A DNA stretch of 64,000 nucleotides from Talpa occidentalis (lineage: Eukaryota > Chordata > Mammalia > Eulipotyphla > Talpidae). Every line of letters begins with the position of its first letter. The first letter of the stretch is position 1. Where the stretch lies: NCBI RefSeq assembly GCF_014898055.3, contig NW_023601104.1:82257106-82321105 (forward strand), written 5' to 3'. Shown piece after piece: positions 46,750-57,800 of this stretch. Under the pieces are notes generated by a model, which saw nothing but the letters and a program-made list of their open reading frames with translations, did not search any database and was not told the origin of the DNA. A program made the translations under genes and the position numbers.

Positions 46750-46795
46750 TGAATATATTGCCAAACTTTGAGTTTGAAAATCACTGCCCAGGACA
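46750..46795 (+). mobile_element. MER5A-like end fragment
   Basis: CCAAACTTTGAGTTTGAAAA TCACTGCCC fits the MER5A right end ('aagtttgagaaccactg'). Only this end is visible. Confidence 0.45.
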
Positions 46796-47529
46796 TTACT
46801 TATTGTTGAAAGTTCTACAAAAACTATTAAAATTGTGAATGAGTATCTCTAGCTGTTTTCTATTGAGGCTACTCTCAAAGGTAATGAATGATATCAGCTA
46901 AGCAGCAACATATAATCAAGGCAGATTTTAGAAAATCATACTTAAACACAAATTAAGGAAAACAAAGAAATGTCAAATGAATGGCATGTGAATAAAGAAA
47001 CCTGTCATGGGTGAGTAGAAATAACTGAAAAGCAGTGATAACATTATAATCAGGATGTCAACAGAGGAAAAAAATGCCATTTGTACAGGTGAGAGGAAGC
47101 AAGAAGACAGGTGATAAAAATATTCTAGTGCCTAAATGTCATTTGGTAATGAGTGTTTTTGACATCCTTACCTAGGATCAGTGATAAAATTCTGTCCAAT
47201 GTATTTTATGAAATTTTGAAATAGCATGGAGGTAGCTGTGCTCAGTTTTTTTCTGTATAATTATCATTTCTTCTCAAGTGACCTGTACTTCCCAATGGAC
47301 TGAGTGTGCTGTCTGGTCTGTTCTTTATTTGCTTCTTATTGGAGAGGAATATAACAATGACAAAAAAAAAAAGTGTTGATTGCTTGAGGCATTGGCACAG
47401 TGGGCTTGATGGATGAAGAAAGTGAACATTATAGTGCATAATGTGAGCACTAAATTACTCGAGCCTGTTATCGATTACTGTTGTGATAAGTGTGGTAAAT
47501 GAAATTACTGATTATAAATTCTGTCTCTT

Positions 47530-48013
47530 GGCCAAGACTGCCTGGGTTCATATCCTTTTCACTGACTGTATTATATTGAGCAGTAACTCAACTTAACCCT
47601 CCCTCATGTCCCTCATCCAGAGAGTTAATAATAGCATCTACCTCATAGATTTATGGTGAGATTGAAAGGGGTTAATATTTTTTAAAGATTTATTTATTTA
47701 TGCATACAAGAGCTGAGGTGTAGGCCAGAGGTGCAGGGGGTGAGAGGATTCACCAGAAACAGAGTGAGGAGCAGAACAGGAGGACCTACTGAAATACACT
47801 GCTAAGGGAAGTAGCAGGCAAGGCAGGAGAGGTCTGCTGTGCCATGTGGGTCAGCTCCCTGGCTGGGAATTGAACTCTTGCTGCAGTGACTGTGGATAGC
47901 TTCATAGCACTGTGATTTAACTCCTTGTGCCACCAGGGAGGGCCTAAAGGAGTTAATATTTATAAAAGACCTAGAACAATGTTTGGTAAACAGTAAGCAC
48001 TCAATAACTGTTA
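47530..48013 (+). mobile_element. MIR, split by a SINE
   Basis: Left part GACTGCCTGGGTTCATATCC, TGAGCAGTAACTCAACTTAA CC, AGAGTTAATAATAGCATCTA CCTCATAG and right part AAAAGACCTAGAACAATGTT TGGTAAACAGTAAGCACTCA ATAA follow MIR order. The SINE at 47681-47945 separates the halves. Confidence 0.85.
47681..47945 (-). mobile_element. tRNA-derived SINE (older subfamily)
   Basis: On the minus strand: GGCCCTCCCTGGTGGCACAA GGAGTTAAATCACAGTGCTA, GAGTTCAATTCCCAG B box, CTCTGTTTCTGGTGAATCCT block, CATAAATAAATAAATCTTTA tail. TSD AAAGGGGTTAATATTT (47665-47680) and AAAGGAGTTAATATTT (47946-47961). Confidence 0.96.
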
Positions 48014-48137
48014 ATTTTTATAACCAACTTTTTTCTGTGTGTGGTTATTATTATTCACATAAGAAACAGAAACTCTGAATTTACCAATACACTAATACCA
48101 TCATCCCAAATAAAATTTAAAGAGAGAACATAACTTT

Positions 48138-48205
48138 GATCAGACAGACTTGGGCTCAAATCCTGGCTCATTTCTGGCAGGAGAGAGAAGTCCACAAGCT
48201 GCCTC
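48138..48205 (+). mobile_element. MIR fragment
   Basis: GATCAGACAGACTTGGGCTC AAATCCTGGCTCATTTC matches the MIR 'cagacagacctgggttcgaatcccggctc' segment. Confidence 0.6.
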
Positions 48206-48381
48206 CATCATGAGAATCTGTGTGGGAGCAGCATGTGGAGTGGAGCTGAGTCACCTGTGTTAACAAGGCAGGACCAACCTGGATCAGTCATGCCACTTTG
48301 CCCCCTTCATATACTGTGCCAGGTCAAGATCAGCAGAATCACTTGGACATGGTAGATGGATAATAAAGACATATTGTTCTA

Positions 48382-48646
48382 GGGCCTCCCTGGTGGCACA
48401 AGGGGTTAAGCCTCAGCGCTATCAAGCTATCACCAACCACTGCAGCATGAGCTGGATCCCCACTCAGGGAGCTGACCCACATGACTCAGCAGAGCTTTCC
48501 TATCTCGTCCTCTGCAAGGTATTTCAGTAGATCCACCTGTTCTGCTCCCCACTCTGTCTCTGGTGAATCCTCTCACCCCCAGCACTTTTAACCTAGACCT
48601 CAGTTCTTGTCTGCATGAAAAAATAAAATAAACCTTTAAAAATAAA
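48382..48646 (+). mobile_element. tRNA-derived SINE (older subfamily)
   Basis: GGGCCTCCCTGGTGGCACAA GGGGTTAAGCCTCAGCGCTA head, GAGCTGGATCCCC B-box remnant, CTCTGTCTCTGGTGAATCCT block, tail AAATAAAATAAACCTTTAAA. TSD AAAGACATATTGTTCTA (48365-48381) and AAAGACAATGTTCCA (about 48649), imperfect. Confidence 0.94.
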
Positions 48647-48664
48647 ACAAAGACAATGTTCCAG

Positions 48665-50089
48665 GCTACGGAGATGTTGTGGTTGCTCACTGTGCTGTGG
48701 TACTTTGATCATAGGTCCCTGATGATGAGTTATGCAAAGCAGATATTTGTTTATGCTGTTTCATGCTGACACATGTTGAAGAACAATGCTACAAACAACA
48801 TTCATAATTTTGTAAATCTAAAAGAAGAACAGAGTGTGTTGCTCTGATAGCTACTGTGTTTGCCTCTCCATTTTCTGAGTATCTGACTTAGTCTAGTTCA
48901 GTATAATTTATTAATCTAAAGTTCAGACTTGTGACAGTTTCTATCTTCTGAGCCTGAAGCTCAGAGATGAGGATAAAAGGACCCCTAATGTCAAGAATCT
49001 GTATATGAAAAGCTGTCATATCTTTAGAAGCTACTTCATTATTAAGTATGTTTTGAGCATTTTAGTGTCTGGCTTGAGTATGGAGGATATTGCCCACACA
49101 TTGTGATAGGGAGATGAGCCTTAACTACAGAATATGAAGAAGAATCATGTTCAAACTATAAATATCATGAAACTGAGGATTAGGGGGTGTTTTTGTCGTC
49201 AAGGAATATTTTCAATTGGTTCTGTAATTGGGATTCATTTTTGTTCAAGTGCCATTTTTGAATCTTGGGAAGGTTATTCTCAAATACAGAATTTCAGTTT
49301 TATATAAAAAATCTTATATCATGCTTATTCCTGACTTGTGAAAAAGAACAACTACTCTACTTTGTAGAAGGAAGTGAGGATCAATGGTAATTCTTTGCAT
49401 TAGTTGGTAATTTCCTTCCTGATGGAAATAGCCACTCCTCTACTTCCTATGAGACCGATTAAGCAGAGCTGATTGCCAAGACTGTGCTTTCTTTTCCCCC
49501 AACCCCCAATCTTCCAGGCGCTTTGCCTGGAGAGTGTCTGATCCTCTACTAACTCTAGGTCTTTGAAATGGAGAATTTTCTATGTTTTAAAGGGAATTTA
49601 GCTTCATTCTTCAAGGAGATCTCAGTTCAGAGAGGTTGTCATCTGCTCTATCCATTCCTTCTTTGCAGCTAAATGAAACCATACTCCAAAAAGATGATTT
49701 CTTTCTCCTCCCTCAGATGCACAGGCAAGCCTGTGAGAATCAAATTACTGCTGTAAGGCGGGGAAGGTAAATCCAAGTCAGAAACCTGGGAATGGATGCT
49801 ATTGTTCAGGGTGTGCAATCCACAAGAGCAGGGATTTAAAAAAAAAAAAAAAAAATCAACGTGAAATCAGCAGCAAGCCCTGGGAGTCAGTAGGGGCTAC
49901 TCAAAACCTCTGCTTGCTTAGATGTGGAGAGCAATTTCTCTCCCAACATCAAACTCAAATGTTCAGCATATGCTAATATCACATTGGCTGGTTTTCCTAA
50001 ACAAAAGAAGTCAGGTATTTCTGAGACAAGTTTTGCCTCTCTCTGAAATTGCATTGTGAAGCAGCAAATATTCTATTCAGTTAGTATGG
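48665..50089. other. Unique sequence, no feature seen
   Basis: An A-run at 49838-49855. No recognised repeat or gene signal. Confidence 0.45.
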
Positions 50090-50310
50090 AGAGTGGTTAA
50101 AATGAAGTTTCTGAAACCACATATTCTGGATTTGCAGCCTAACTTTGCTGCAACTGGGTCATAAGGAGGAAGTCACTGTACCTTTATGTGCGGTTTTCTC
50201 ATCTGTCAAATGAGAATATCAACGTGACCACCCAAGAGGGTAGTTGTGAGGATTAAAATTGTTGACACATTAAAGCAACTAGAAAAGCATTGGTATTGGT
50301 CAGCACTGTG
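50090..50310 (+). mobile_element. MIR, near complete
   Basis: Reads in MIR order: GAGTGGTTAAAATGAAGTTT C, TGCAACTGGGTCATAAGGAG, TTTTCTCATCTGTCAAATGA G, GGTAGTTGTGAGGATTAAAA T, then CAACTAGAAAAGCATTGG. Diverged but continuous. Confidence 0.85.
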
Positions 50311-50564
50311 AAACTGATAACCAGTACTGTGGTTAATTTTGAGAAATGGTTTTACTATGGTTACTTCTGCAATCATTTGCTGCTGTAGATGAGAAAGTTA
50401 CTATAGTTTTAGGATCTGTTGCCATATCTCTAAAATGAGTTGTGTTCATATAGATCCACGGTCTCAATCCTGTTATTCTAAGATGTACAAATGAGAATAT
50501 GTTTATATTGTATCACAGTTTTATGTGATTGTTTTTATTATTTAATATAAGATATATTAAGTAT

Positions 50565-50700
50565 TTTAGGCATTTGCAAATATTTGTTGAGCACTGATTA
50601 TATGTCAAACTTTGCACTAGATGCTGGGGATTCAGCAATCCAAAAGCAAATGTCCTTGTATTTGTGATATTTTCATTCTAATATTTTTCCTTTGGTCTGC
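50565..50700 (-). mobile_element. L2 3' end, antisense
   Basis: AAATATTTGTTGAGCACTGA TTATATGTCAAACTTTGCAC TAGATGCTGGGGATTCAGCA is the inverted L2 terminus. Confidence 0.8.
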
Positions 50701-51850
50701 AGCTGTGTCAACTACTTGATAAAACACTCAATAAGTAAATAGGGAACTAAGAACTCAAGTCAAGCAATATGTTTAAATTATTTGTGGGTCATTTAACATG
50801 AGACTTAATGAAGTTTTATAGAGCTCCCAAAATGCCAAACTTAAGTGTGTTAGGTGTCCCATTAAATTGCTAAAAATTGTCTTTTCCTATAGTGGCCACA
50901 CATCCATAACTTTTAATAATGAAAAGCCAGGTTTACAGTTGCCAAGAACTCCTTAGGAATGTGAAGTACATATATTAAGTCCAAAAACAGAGAACTCCAG
51001 TCACAAACATCTAAAATGTAGACCAGATTGTAAAAAGTTATGTTTCAACTTTATTTATTGTGATATAAGAAAAAAAAATCTGTGGAGTTTTTAAAAGATT
51101 AATTTATAAACCTGAGTTAGAAATTTCCCATAATATTTCTGTGTACTAAATGGAATAAAAGTCAGGTTTGGGCAATTCTAGGCAGATTGTTAGGGTAACG
51201 GGAGTTAAAAAGCTCCTCTTGAAAAATTTGAGTTTGAAATGACTACTGGTAACTGAAATGTATGTGATTAAGTCACACATTATTGCTCATGTTCGATTGT
51301 TTTGGACTTACAAAAAAATCAATTTTATGAAATTCAACTGAATGTTAAATGCTTATTTTTTAGAAAGAAAGTCTGAATTTACATAGTGATGGGAGTGTTC
51401 TATATCTGTGCTGTAGCAACTCAAACGTGGCTAAGATGATGGAGTGGTTGAATTTATAATTCTATCTTATTTCAATTAATTGACATTTAGATAGTTAAAT
51501 ATAGTTAAATATGCTAATGTATAGCTTATCAGACAGCAGAGTTTAGAGCTGTAAATCAGAAAATTTGTCACTTCAATATGAATTAGAAAGCTTTGTTGGG
51601 ACAAAAAATATACATGCAGTTAGATATTACTTATAGTGACTGAATAAAAATCATTAACATTCATATTTTATAGATGAGAGACTCTAGTTCATCCACATTT
51701 GGGGAGGTGTATAAACACATCTGATTTTGTTCAGTAGAGATCAAACCATTGAAACACAGAAAGGAAAATCATGAGTTACAGGAGGGGTGACATGTCCTGA
51801 TCTGTACTTTTGCGAGATCACTGAAGTGACAGTTTGGCAAATGCTTAGAA
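50700..51850. other. Unique AT-rich sequence
   Basis: No gene or recognised repeat. Confidence 0.45.
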
Positions 51851-51856
51851 GGAATA

Positions 51857-52333
51857 ATAGGCAGAATAATGACCCCTCATCCACAAAAGACGTCCATGTC
51901 CTAATGTCCAGGGTCTGTGCAAGTATTAACTTTACATGGCAGGAGGGACTTTGCAGAGGTGATTTTGCACTGCAAAATCATGGGGGAAATATCCAGGTGG
52001 ACCCACTAAAATCACGAGTCTCTATAAACCAAAGGAGGAAGAAGAGATAGAACCAAAGAGATGGAAGTGTGAGGATTCCTCCTGTGGTGTGTTGCTAACT
52101 TGGAAGATGGGCAGGCAGTCAATGAAGGTGGCCTTTAAAATCTAAAAAAACTAGGAAATGAACCATCTCCCAGAACCTTCAAAGGAACCTATGTAGCCCT
52201 GTGACCACCTTGATTTTCGTCTAGTAAGACCCATTCCTACTGTCTGATCTTTAGCTCCATAATATGCTCGTGTTACTTTCAGCCATGAAATCTGAGGTTA
52301 CTTGTTAACAGCAGCGACAGGAAACCAATGCAG
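51857..52333 (+). mobile_element. MaLR-type (MLT1-like) LTR
   Basis: The wording AATAGGCAGAATAATGACCC, GACGTCCATGTCCTAATGTC, TACATGGCAGGAGGGACTTT GCAGAGGTGATT, GTGGACCCACTAAAATCACG, CCTTGATTTTCGTCTAGTAA GACCCATT and GACAGGAAACCAATGCAG follows a mammalian MaLR LTR from end to end. Subfamily not fixed. It is old and decayed; the 87-codon frame over it is incidental. Confidence 0.75.
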
Positions 52334-52925
52334 CTAAACTGGAAATAGGGAGATGAGTTACAGGTCATTTTAGTTAAAAAAATAAAGAGGTGGGAGTGGC
52401 TGAACCTAATAGTGACAATGGTCATAGAGAGAAAAATACTTAGATGTGAGATGGGAGGAAATCAAACTTAGGAGAAATAAAAGCAAAAGGCAGGGTTTAG
52501 ACAAAACAATGGACCACAAGTCCTTAAGGTGTGGGGCTTTTCTTCTAAGTGCTCCCCAAAAATCACTATGTGTGGTAACCTAACATGGCACTATATATCA
52601 AGAAGAGGAGTTGGGGCTCAGAGACCTTTCTGCCATCAATTCATAAATGTCTTTAGAATCTCAGAGAGCTGCCCACGCTTGGCCCAGTGTGCCCATTCTT
52701 GGCTTTATTCTACATGCCCCGTATAAAGCAGCAGCTGCTGGCTGCATCAACATTGCTGTATTATGAAAATTATGGGGGATGTAATTCTTTTTACGTTACT
52801 TGGCAACACATTTCTGTCCAGGTGTTTGAGAAACTCAGACCATAATTATGCCAAAGCAAGAGTAGATGAGAGGTTCAGTCAAGAAAACCAGATTGCTTTT
52901 TGTCAAGAGACCCTGTCAAGAGGGA
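52334..52925. other. Unique sequence, no feature seen
   Basis: No recognised element; two short frames (52529-52726 and 52763-52954) have no motif. Confidence 0.4.
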
Positions 52926-52929
52926 GGGA

Positions 52930-53165
52930 GCCTGGTGTGGTAGAAAGAGCATGAGTTTTGTAGAAAATGCTGCATTTGCATACTGATTCCAGCACTTACT
53001 TGTCCTGAGATATTGTATGAAGAACTTCGAAACATCCTGAGCTTTCTGTTTGTCATTTGTTTGGCACAGATAGAATCACATATAGCGTATAGGATGTTGC
53101 ATGGAATAAATGAACTTATGAATATAGTGCATTGGCCTATAGTGGGTGCTTATCAGTAACTATTA
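52930..53165 (+). mobile_element. MIR
   Basis: CCTGGTGTGGTAGAAAGAGC ATGAGTTTTGTAG, GCATACTGATTCCAGCACTT ACTTG and CCTATAGTGGGTGCTTATCA fit MIR order; the middle is diverged. Confidence 0.75.
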
Positions 53166-53509
53166 TATACACAAGAAGGACCCTGAAAAGTTAGAAATTA
53201 AGAGAGGATCTTGTTTTTCAAGAATATTTGTTTCCCTCTTAAAAAATAAAAATTTTCATTCATCAAGAATACACTCAAATAGAACATTTGCAGTGGAATT
53301 AATCTTGCCCCAGGTAGATGGTGTGACATCTAGAACCTAGACACATTCATAAAAGTTGGTCTAGCGTATTATTTAGATGGCAAAACTTCCATATGTATCA
53401 TTTCTTTTATTTTCTCTACTGGGGTAGTATATATGATGTTTCATTATTTTACTGTCTTTTAATAGACTAATTTACAAATGTAGTGGGAAGAATTTGAGGG
53501 GGCATTTTT

Positions 53510-53645
53510 GGACAGGATACAAAGAAGAAGGAAAGGACGGAGAGAGTTGGGACAAATGAAGTTTGGAAACGAAGAAAGAAGAGAAGGAGAGATGAAGAAA
53601 GAAAGAAAAAAAATAGAATGATGAAGAGAATTAGGGATGAGTAAA
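53510..53645. repeat. Purine-rich tract
   Basis: Nearly pure A/G (AAGAAGAAGGAAAGGACGGA and on). Confidence 0.8.
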
Positions 53646-53784
53646 GGAGATAATTTTGGTCTAATTTAATTTAAAAATTTAGATAAGAAGAAAAGTTATT
53701 TAAAAAACAGAAGAAATACATAATTATTTATTCCACCTCTTTTCCATGCTTGGAATTAAATAGCACATATAATGTGTTAACTAA

Positions 53785-53900
53785 TTCATCTGCTCATTTA
53801 TTCATGCAAAGCATATTTAAGTGTTCACCAGCAATGAGGAATATAGAAGTGGATAAGATAGACTTAGGCTTTGCCATGAGATTTTAACATAAAGAGGACC
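53785..53900 (-). mobile_element. L2 fragment, antisense (weak)
   Basis: CTCATTTATTCATGCAAAGC ATATTTAAGTGTTCACCAGC and GAAGTGGATAAGATAGACTT resemble the inverted L2 end. Confidence 0.5.
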
Positions 53901-53904
53901 ATCA

Positions 53905-54040
53905 TCAGACCCAAAGCTTAACTTATTTCATCCTCAAAAAAATCTAACAGTAAGACTGGTGTTATTATCACTGTTTTACAGACATGGGAACTTGGTTTTA
54001 CTTACCCAGTCAGTGACAGACTGAGATTCCCACCCTGATT
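53905..54040 (-). mobile_element. MIR, antisense
   Basis: TTATTATCACTGTTTTACAG ACATGGGAACTTGG, CTTACCCAGTCAGTGACAGA CTGAGATTCCCACC is the inverted MIR core. Confidence 0.75.
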
Positions 54041-54109
54041 TATTGTCTTCAGGTAAATTTTTCTTTTTCCATACAAGGCCATTCTGCTGGCAGATTAAGT
54101 GAACTGCAT

Positions 54110-54195
54110 GTGTTAGGGGCTGGGAGGGGGCCCGGGGTGGGGGCAGGGTTGTGGGGGTGGAAGAGAGAGAGAGAGGAAAAGAGAGAGAGAAACTT
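54110..54195. repeat. G-rich then GA-rich tract
   Basis: GGGAGGGGGCCCGGGGTGGG GGCAGGG followed by GAGAGAGAGAGAGGAAAAGA GAGAGAGA. Multiple G-runs make a G-quadruplex possible on the plus strand. Confidence 0.8.
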
Positions 54196-54319
54196 TGAGA
54201 GTATATCCATTTTGAAAAATAATATGATGAAGTCATTCAGTCATTTTTTTTATGGTGCTTTGAGCACTGGTTGCAATTTCCAAGCTCCTTAAGGAAAGAA
54301 ACATCATAAGAAGGTAAGT

Positions 54320-54385
54320 GGAACTAGGGTTTAGCCAGGTACATATGTACATAGTGGATACTCAGTAAATACATGCTTACTTATG
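54320..54385 (+). mobile_element. L2 or MIR terminal fragment (weak)
   Basis: GCCAGGTACATATGTACATA GTGGATACTCAGTAAATAC resembles the common L2/MIR terminal wording. Confidence 0.5.
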
Positions 54386-54389
54386 TAAT

Positions 54390-55685
54390 CAATGGCATTT
54401 TGTAAAACAAAATATACTGCAGAAACACAAGATTTTCCCTGCCTTCCTATGCAATCTATAGATGATTATAATTTATTCAGGCAACACACACCCTGTACTA
54501 GCTTCCATACAAGCAAAACCTAACAATTAGAATAAAAAAATTAAATGGACAAGAGTTTAACCCTAGTAGTTTGCAAAGGATGGAAGACATCTAGATGCAA
54601 AAGAGATGGTGACAGGTGAATTTGCAGCTAATTTTAATGCAATATGTTATCAGGAAATTAACACCATAGATTTTGCTGTATTAAGGGAGGCAAAATAGAG
54701 TGGGGAAAAGAGGCAAATTTAATAACTGGGTTCAGGGAATGGCAGGATGTTTATTGTATGTAGAAGTTAGCCTTATTGAAAGGAGGCAGAGAGGAGGTAG
54801 GCAAGGGACCTGTGTCATGATTTTGAATAATCTTGCACTCAAGATGGAATAAGGCAGAATCTTGCATTCAATATGGCGTAAGGATTATGGATTTCACTTT
54901 TTAATGCATGCAGTGGAAGTCCCTAGAATACTTTAAAGGGTATGAATTATTCATATGCTGCTGATCACTTCCAATTAAAATGTGGTTTGAAATCACACAA
55001 TTAACTTCTATCCTAAAACCCCACTAAAATATAGTAAAGGGATTCTTTTTTAAAAAGGAATAAATATCCAAGAATGTAACCAGTAGTGAGAGCATTATTT
55101 AATCTCTCAAAATCAGAATTCCCTCACTTATAAAATGGAACCATGGTTACCATGTCATTGGTTGCTGAAGAATTAAGCAGATGCGCGGAATAAAATGAAC
55201 AATGTTTCATTATAAATGACCCATTTATGATAGCTATTGTTTATGATAATTAAGAACTGAAATATGTAAAGAAAAATATTATGACAATACATATAAATTA
55301 ATTGATTAGTTAGAGGTAGTACAGTGCAACTAGAATACCAAGCGCAGCAATAACAGAATAGAAAATACATAGCACAGAGAGAGCATGGTAATGCATTGCC
55401 CACTCTGTGGGCACTCTAGTTAAACACTGAATCTTCTACACTAATATAGCTCTTCATTATGACATTATAGGACTTATCTTGACAGGATAATACTTATGTA
55501 TATATCATAATCATGTATGTATGTAATTATGTGTATACTGTAATTATTATATAATTATGTGGAAACACTGAAAGGCAGAAATTGAATTGTCTCTATTTTT
55601 GGATATCCAAACTTTGAAAAGTATTCTAGTAGGCACTAATTTTACTGATGATTTTCCTCAAAAAATTAAAAATATGACTATATGT
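54390..55685. other. Unique AT-rich sequence
   Basis: No gene. Two near-identical phrases (TTGCACTCAAGATGGAATAA GG and TTGCATTCAATATGGCGTAA GG, about 54832 and 54862) form a small local duplication. Confidence 0.45.
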
Positions 55686-55689
55686 GACC

Positions 55690-56512
55690 TAATCACTTCT
55701 GAGTACTTATCCAAAGAAGATTAAACACTGATTACCAAAAACGTGCACCTTCTTTGTTCATTGCAACATTATTTAAGATAGTCAAGATATGGAAATGACC
55801 TTAGTTTCCACTGGTAGATGACTAGATGAAGAAGATGTGATATATATAGAGAGTGAGAGATAGGGATGGATAATCACATGTAATACTACTCAGCCATGAA
55901 AAAGAATGGAATCTTTCCATTTGTGACAACATGGATGAATCTTGACAGAATTCTGCTAAATGAAATAAGTCAGAGAGAGAGGGACAAATGCCTGATGATT
56001 TCATTTATATGTGGAATCTAAATCAAACAAAACCAAACTCATAGATACAGAGATTAGAATGGTGTTTGCCAGAAGGGAAAGGGATTGGGAGATAGGCAAA
56101 ACAGGTGAAAGGGGTCAAAATATATAAAATATATGGCATGTGTATATAATGTGTGGACCAGTAACTATGTAAATGGTATTGTAAAGAATACTTGAAAGTT
56201 GCCAAGAGAGTAAATCCTAAAAGTTAACTTTGTATGGTCAGCAATAGGTAACTAGATTTACTGTGATCATTTCACAGTAAATATATATAATATATATTAT
56301 AATAATATTATAATATATAATATAATATTATATATATATTATATATATAATATTATAATAACATATAATATATTATAATATTATATATTATTATAATTCT
56401 ATTATAATATATTATAATACATATTTATTATATATAATAAATTGTTATGTTGTATACCTGAAACCAATGTAATGTTATATGTCAATTATACCTCAATAAA
56501 AATATATGAACA
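55690..56512 (+). mobile_element. L1MA-like L1 3' end, sense
   Basis: Clear 3' L1 order: TACTACTCAGCCATGAAAAA GAATGGAA, CATGGATGAATCTTGACAGA, TCAGAGAGAGAGGGACAAAT, GAATGGTGTTTGCCAGAAGG, ACTTGAAAGTTGCCAAGAGA GTAAATC, GTTATGTTGTATACCTGAAA CC and TGTCAATTATACCTCAATAA AAA. The AT-rich run at 56280-56440 expands its centre. The ORF2 frame is broken. Confidence 0.92.
56278..56440. repeat. AT-only low-complexity expansion
   Basis: About 160 bases of almost pure A/T (TATATAATATATATTATAAT type) expanded within the L1 3' UTR, with many self-complementary segments. Confidence 0.95.
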
Positions 56513-57660
56513 AATGAATGAATGGACATATTAGAATGTCTTAGAATCTATCTTTCATTTATATATATGCAAAACTCTGAAAGAATAAGTCAATATTCAA
56601 TTTAGAGTGAGTGCAAAGCAAATTTAAGTAAGCATAGGTGTTAAGAAGGGCATTTCTATTCTAACAGAATGATTTTGACAGCCACAGACTGATAATTTAA
56701 GATAGAAACAAGGAAATATAACAATGATCTTAATGCACATATTTCAAAGCTATAAGGTGAATCATGACTCTACTATTGCGAGTGCAATATGACTAAGGAG
56801 TGCTTGCCACCCATTATCTTTATTGTTTGTTTCTGGGGTGCAGAACCACATCTTCTCTTATGACAGAAGTTCAAATGTGAAACTAACATGACAGCATTGA
56901 AATCTACAGTCTAGAGTTGCTGCAATGTCTAAATTTTGACAATATTTTCCTCTCCTTAAAGCAAGATTCTGGCTCTTTATTTGTATTGGAAATTCATTAG
57001 TTCATTTATCACACTTCCAAACTACAGTTTATTTTTAGGATAACCCATGAATAAATAATTTGAACATATGCTTGCATTTTAACTCTTGAATATTGATTTA
57101 CTTTTTATAGAAGCAGGTGAAATTTATACTGCACATTGAAACATTATAATAGGCCAAGAAGATGTTATAGAAAACAATTAGGCTTTTTAGTGATTAGAAT
57201 ATACCCATTTGCCAATGTCTTCATTATTACTAAGCCAATCTGAGTTCTCATTTGGTATTTTATCACTAACTAATAGACAGAACTTGGCTAGAATTCAAAT
57301 GTTCCACACTCTAGTTCCCCTCTCCCTCCACATACACACACTAGCCAAATGCATAGACTTAATTCACAAATTTGCTATTAAAATTAAGAATTAGGGATCC
57401 TAAAAAAAAAAGAATTAGGGATCCTGCATAACTTAAGTTTAGGCTCATAAAGACTATGATGAAATTAAATATATATGTATATACATGTATATATAATATA
57501 TGTACATATGTAATATATCTGTGTACATGCATATGCATAACATTTGAGAAGGAGTACTTCCTACCTTAATGGGTGGGAATTAATTATCAGACATTAGCAA
57601 CTTTCAGTATTTAAAGCTATTATGAGTATATTTTATTGTACACTATGTCAGTAGCTTTGC
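56513..57660. other. Unique AT-rich sequence
   Basis: No gene. Includes a poly(A) micro-insertion (57386-57425) and an ATATAT/ATGTATATACATG tract at about 57468-57536. Confidence 0.45.
57386..57425 (+). repeat. Poly(A) flanked by a 16-bp direct repeat
   Basis: AAGAATTAGGGATCCT occurs on both sides of about ten A residues. No transposon body is present between the copies. Confidence 0.85.
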
Positions 57661-57664
57661 ATAA

Positions 57665-57800
57665 ATTATCAAATGTCCATAAAAACCATTCAAGGACGTG
57701 CATTTTTGAACTTTATAAATGAGGTTACTGAGGCTCAAAAAGATTCCATGATTTACTCAGCCAGCAACAGAGATAGGATTCAAATATCAGTGTGTCTGGT
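57665..57800 (-). mobile_element. MIR, antisense
   Basis: GAACTTTATAAATGAGGTTA CTGAGGCTCAAAAAGATTCC and CAGCCAGCAACAGAGATAGG ATTCAAATATCAG is the inverted MIR core. Confidence 0.8.

Larger units (their letters stand above)
44431..47519. other. Mostly unique sequence
   Basis: No gene. A triplet microsatellite is at 45317-45377, and AAACTTTGAGTTTGAAAATC ACTG near 46763-46786 is a probable MER5A end fragment. Confidence 0.4.
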
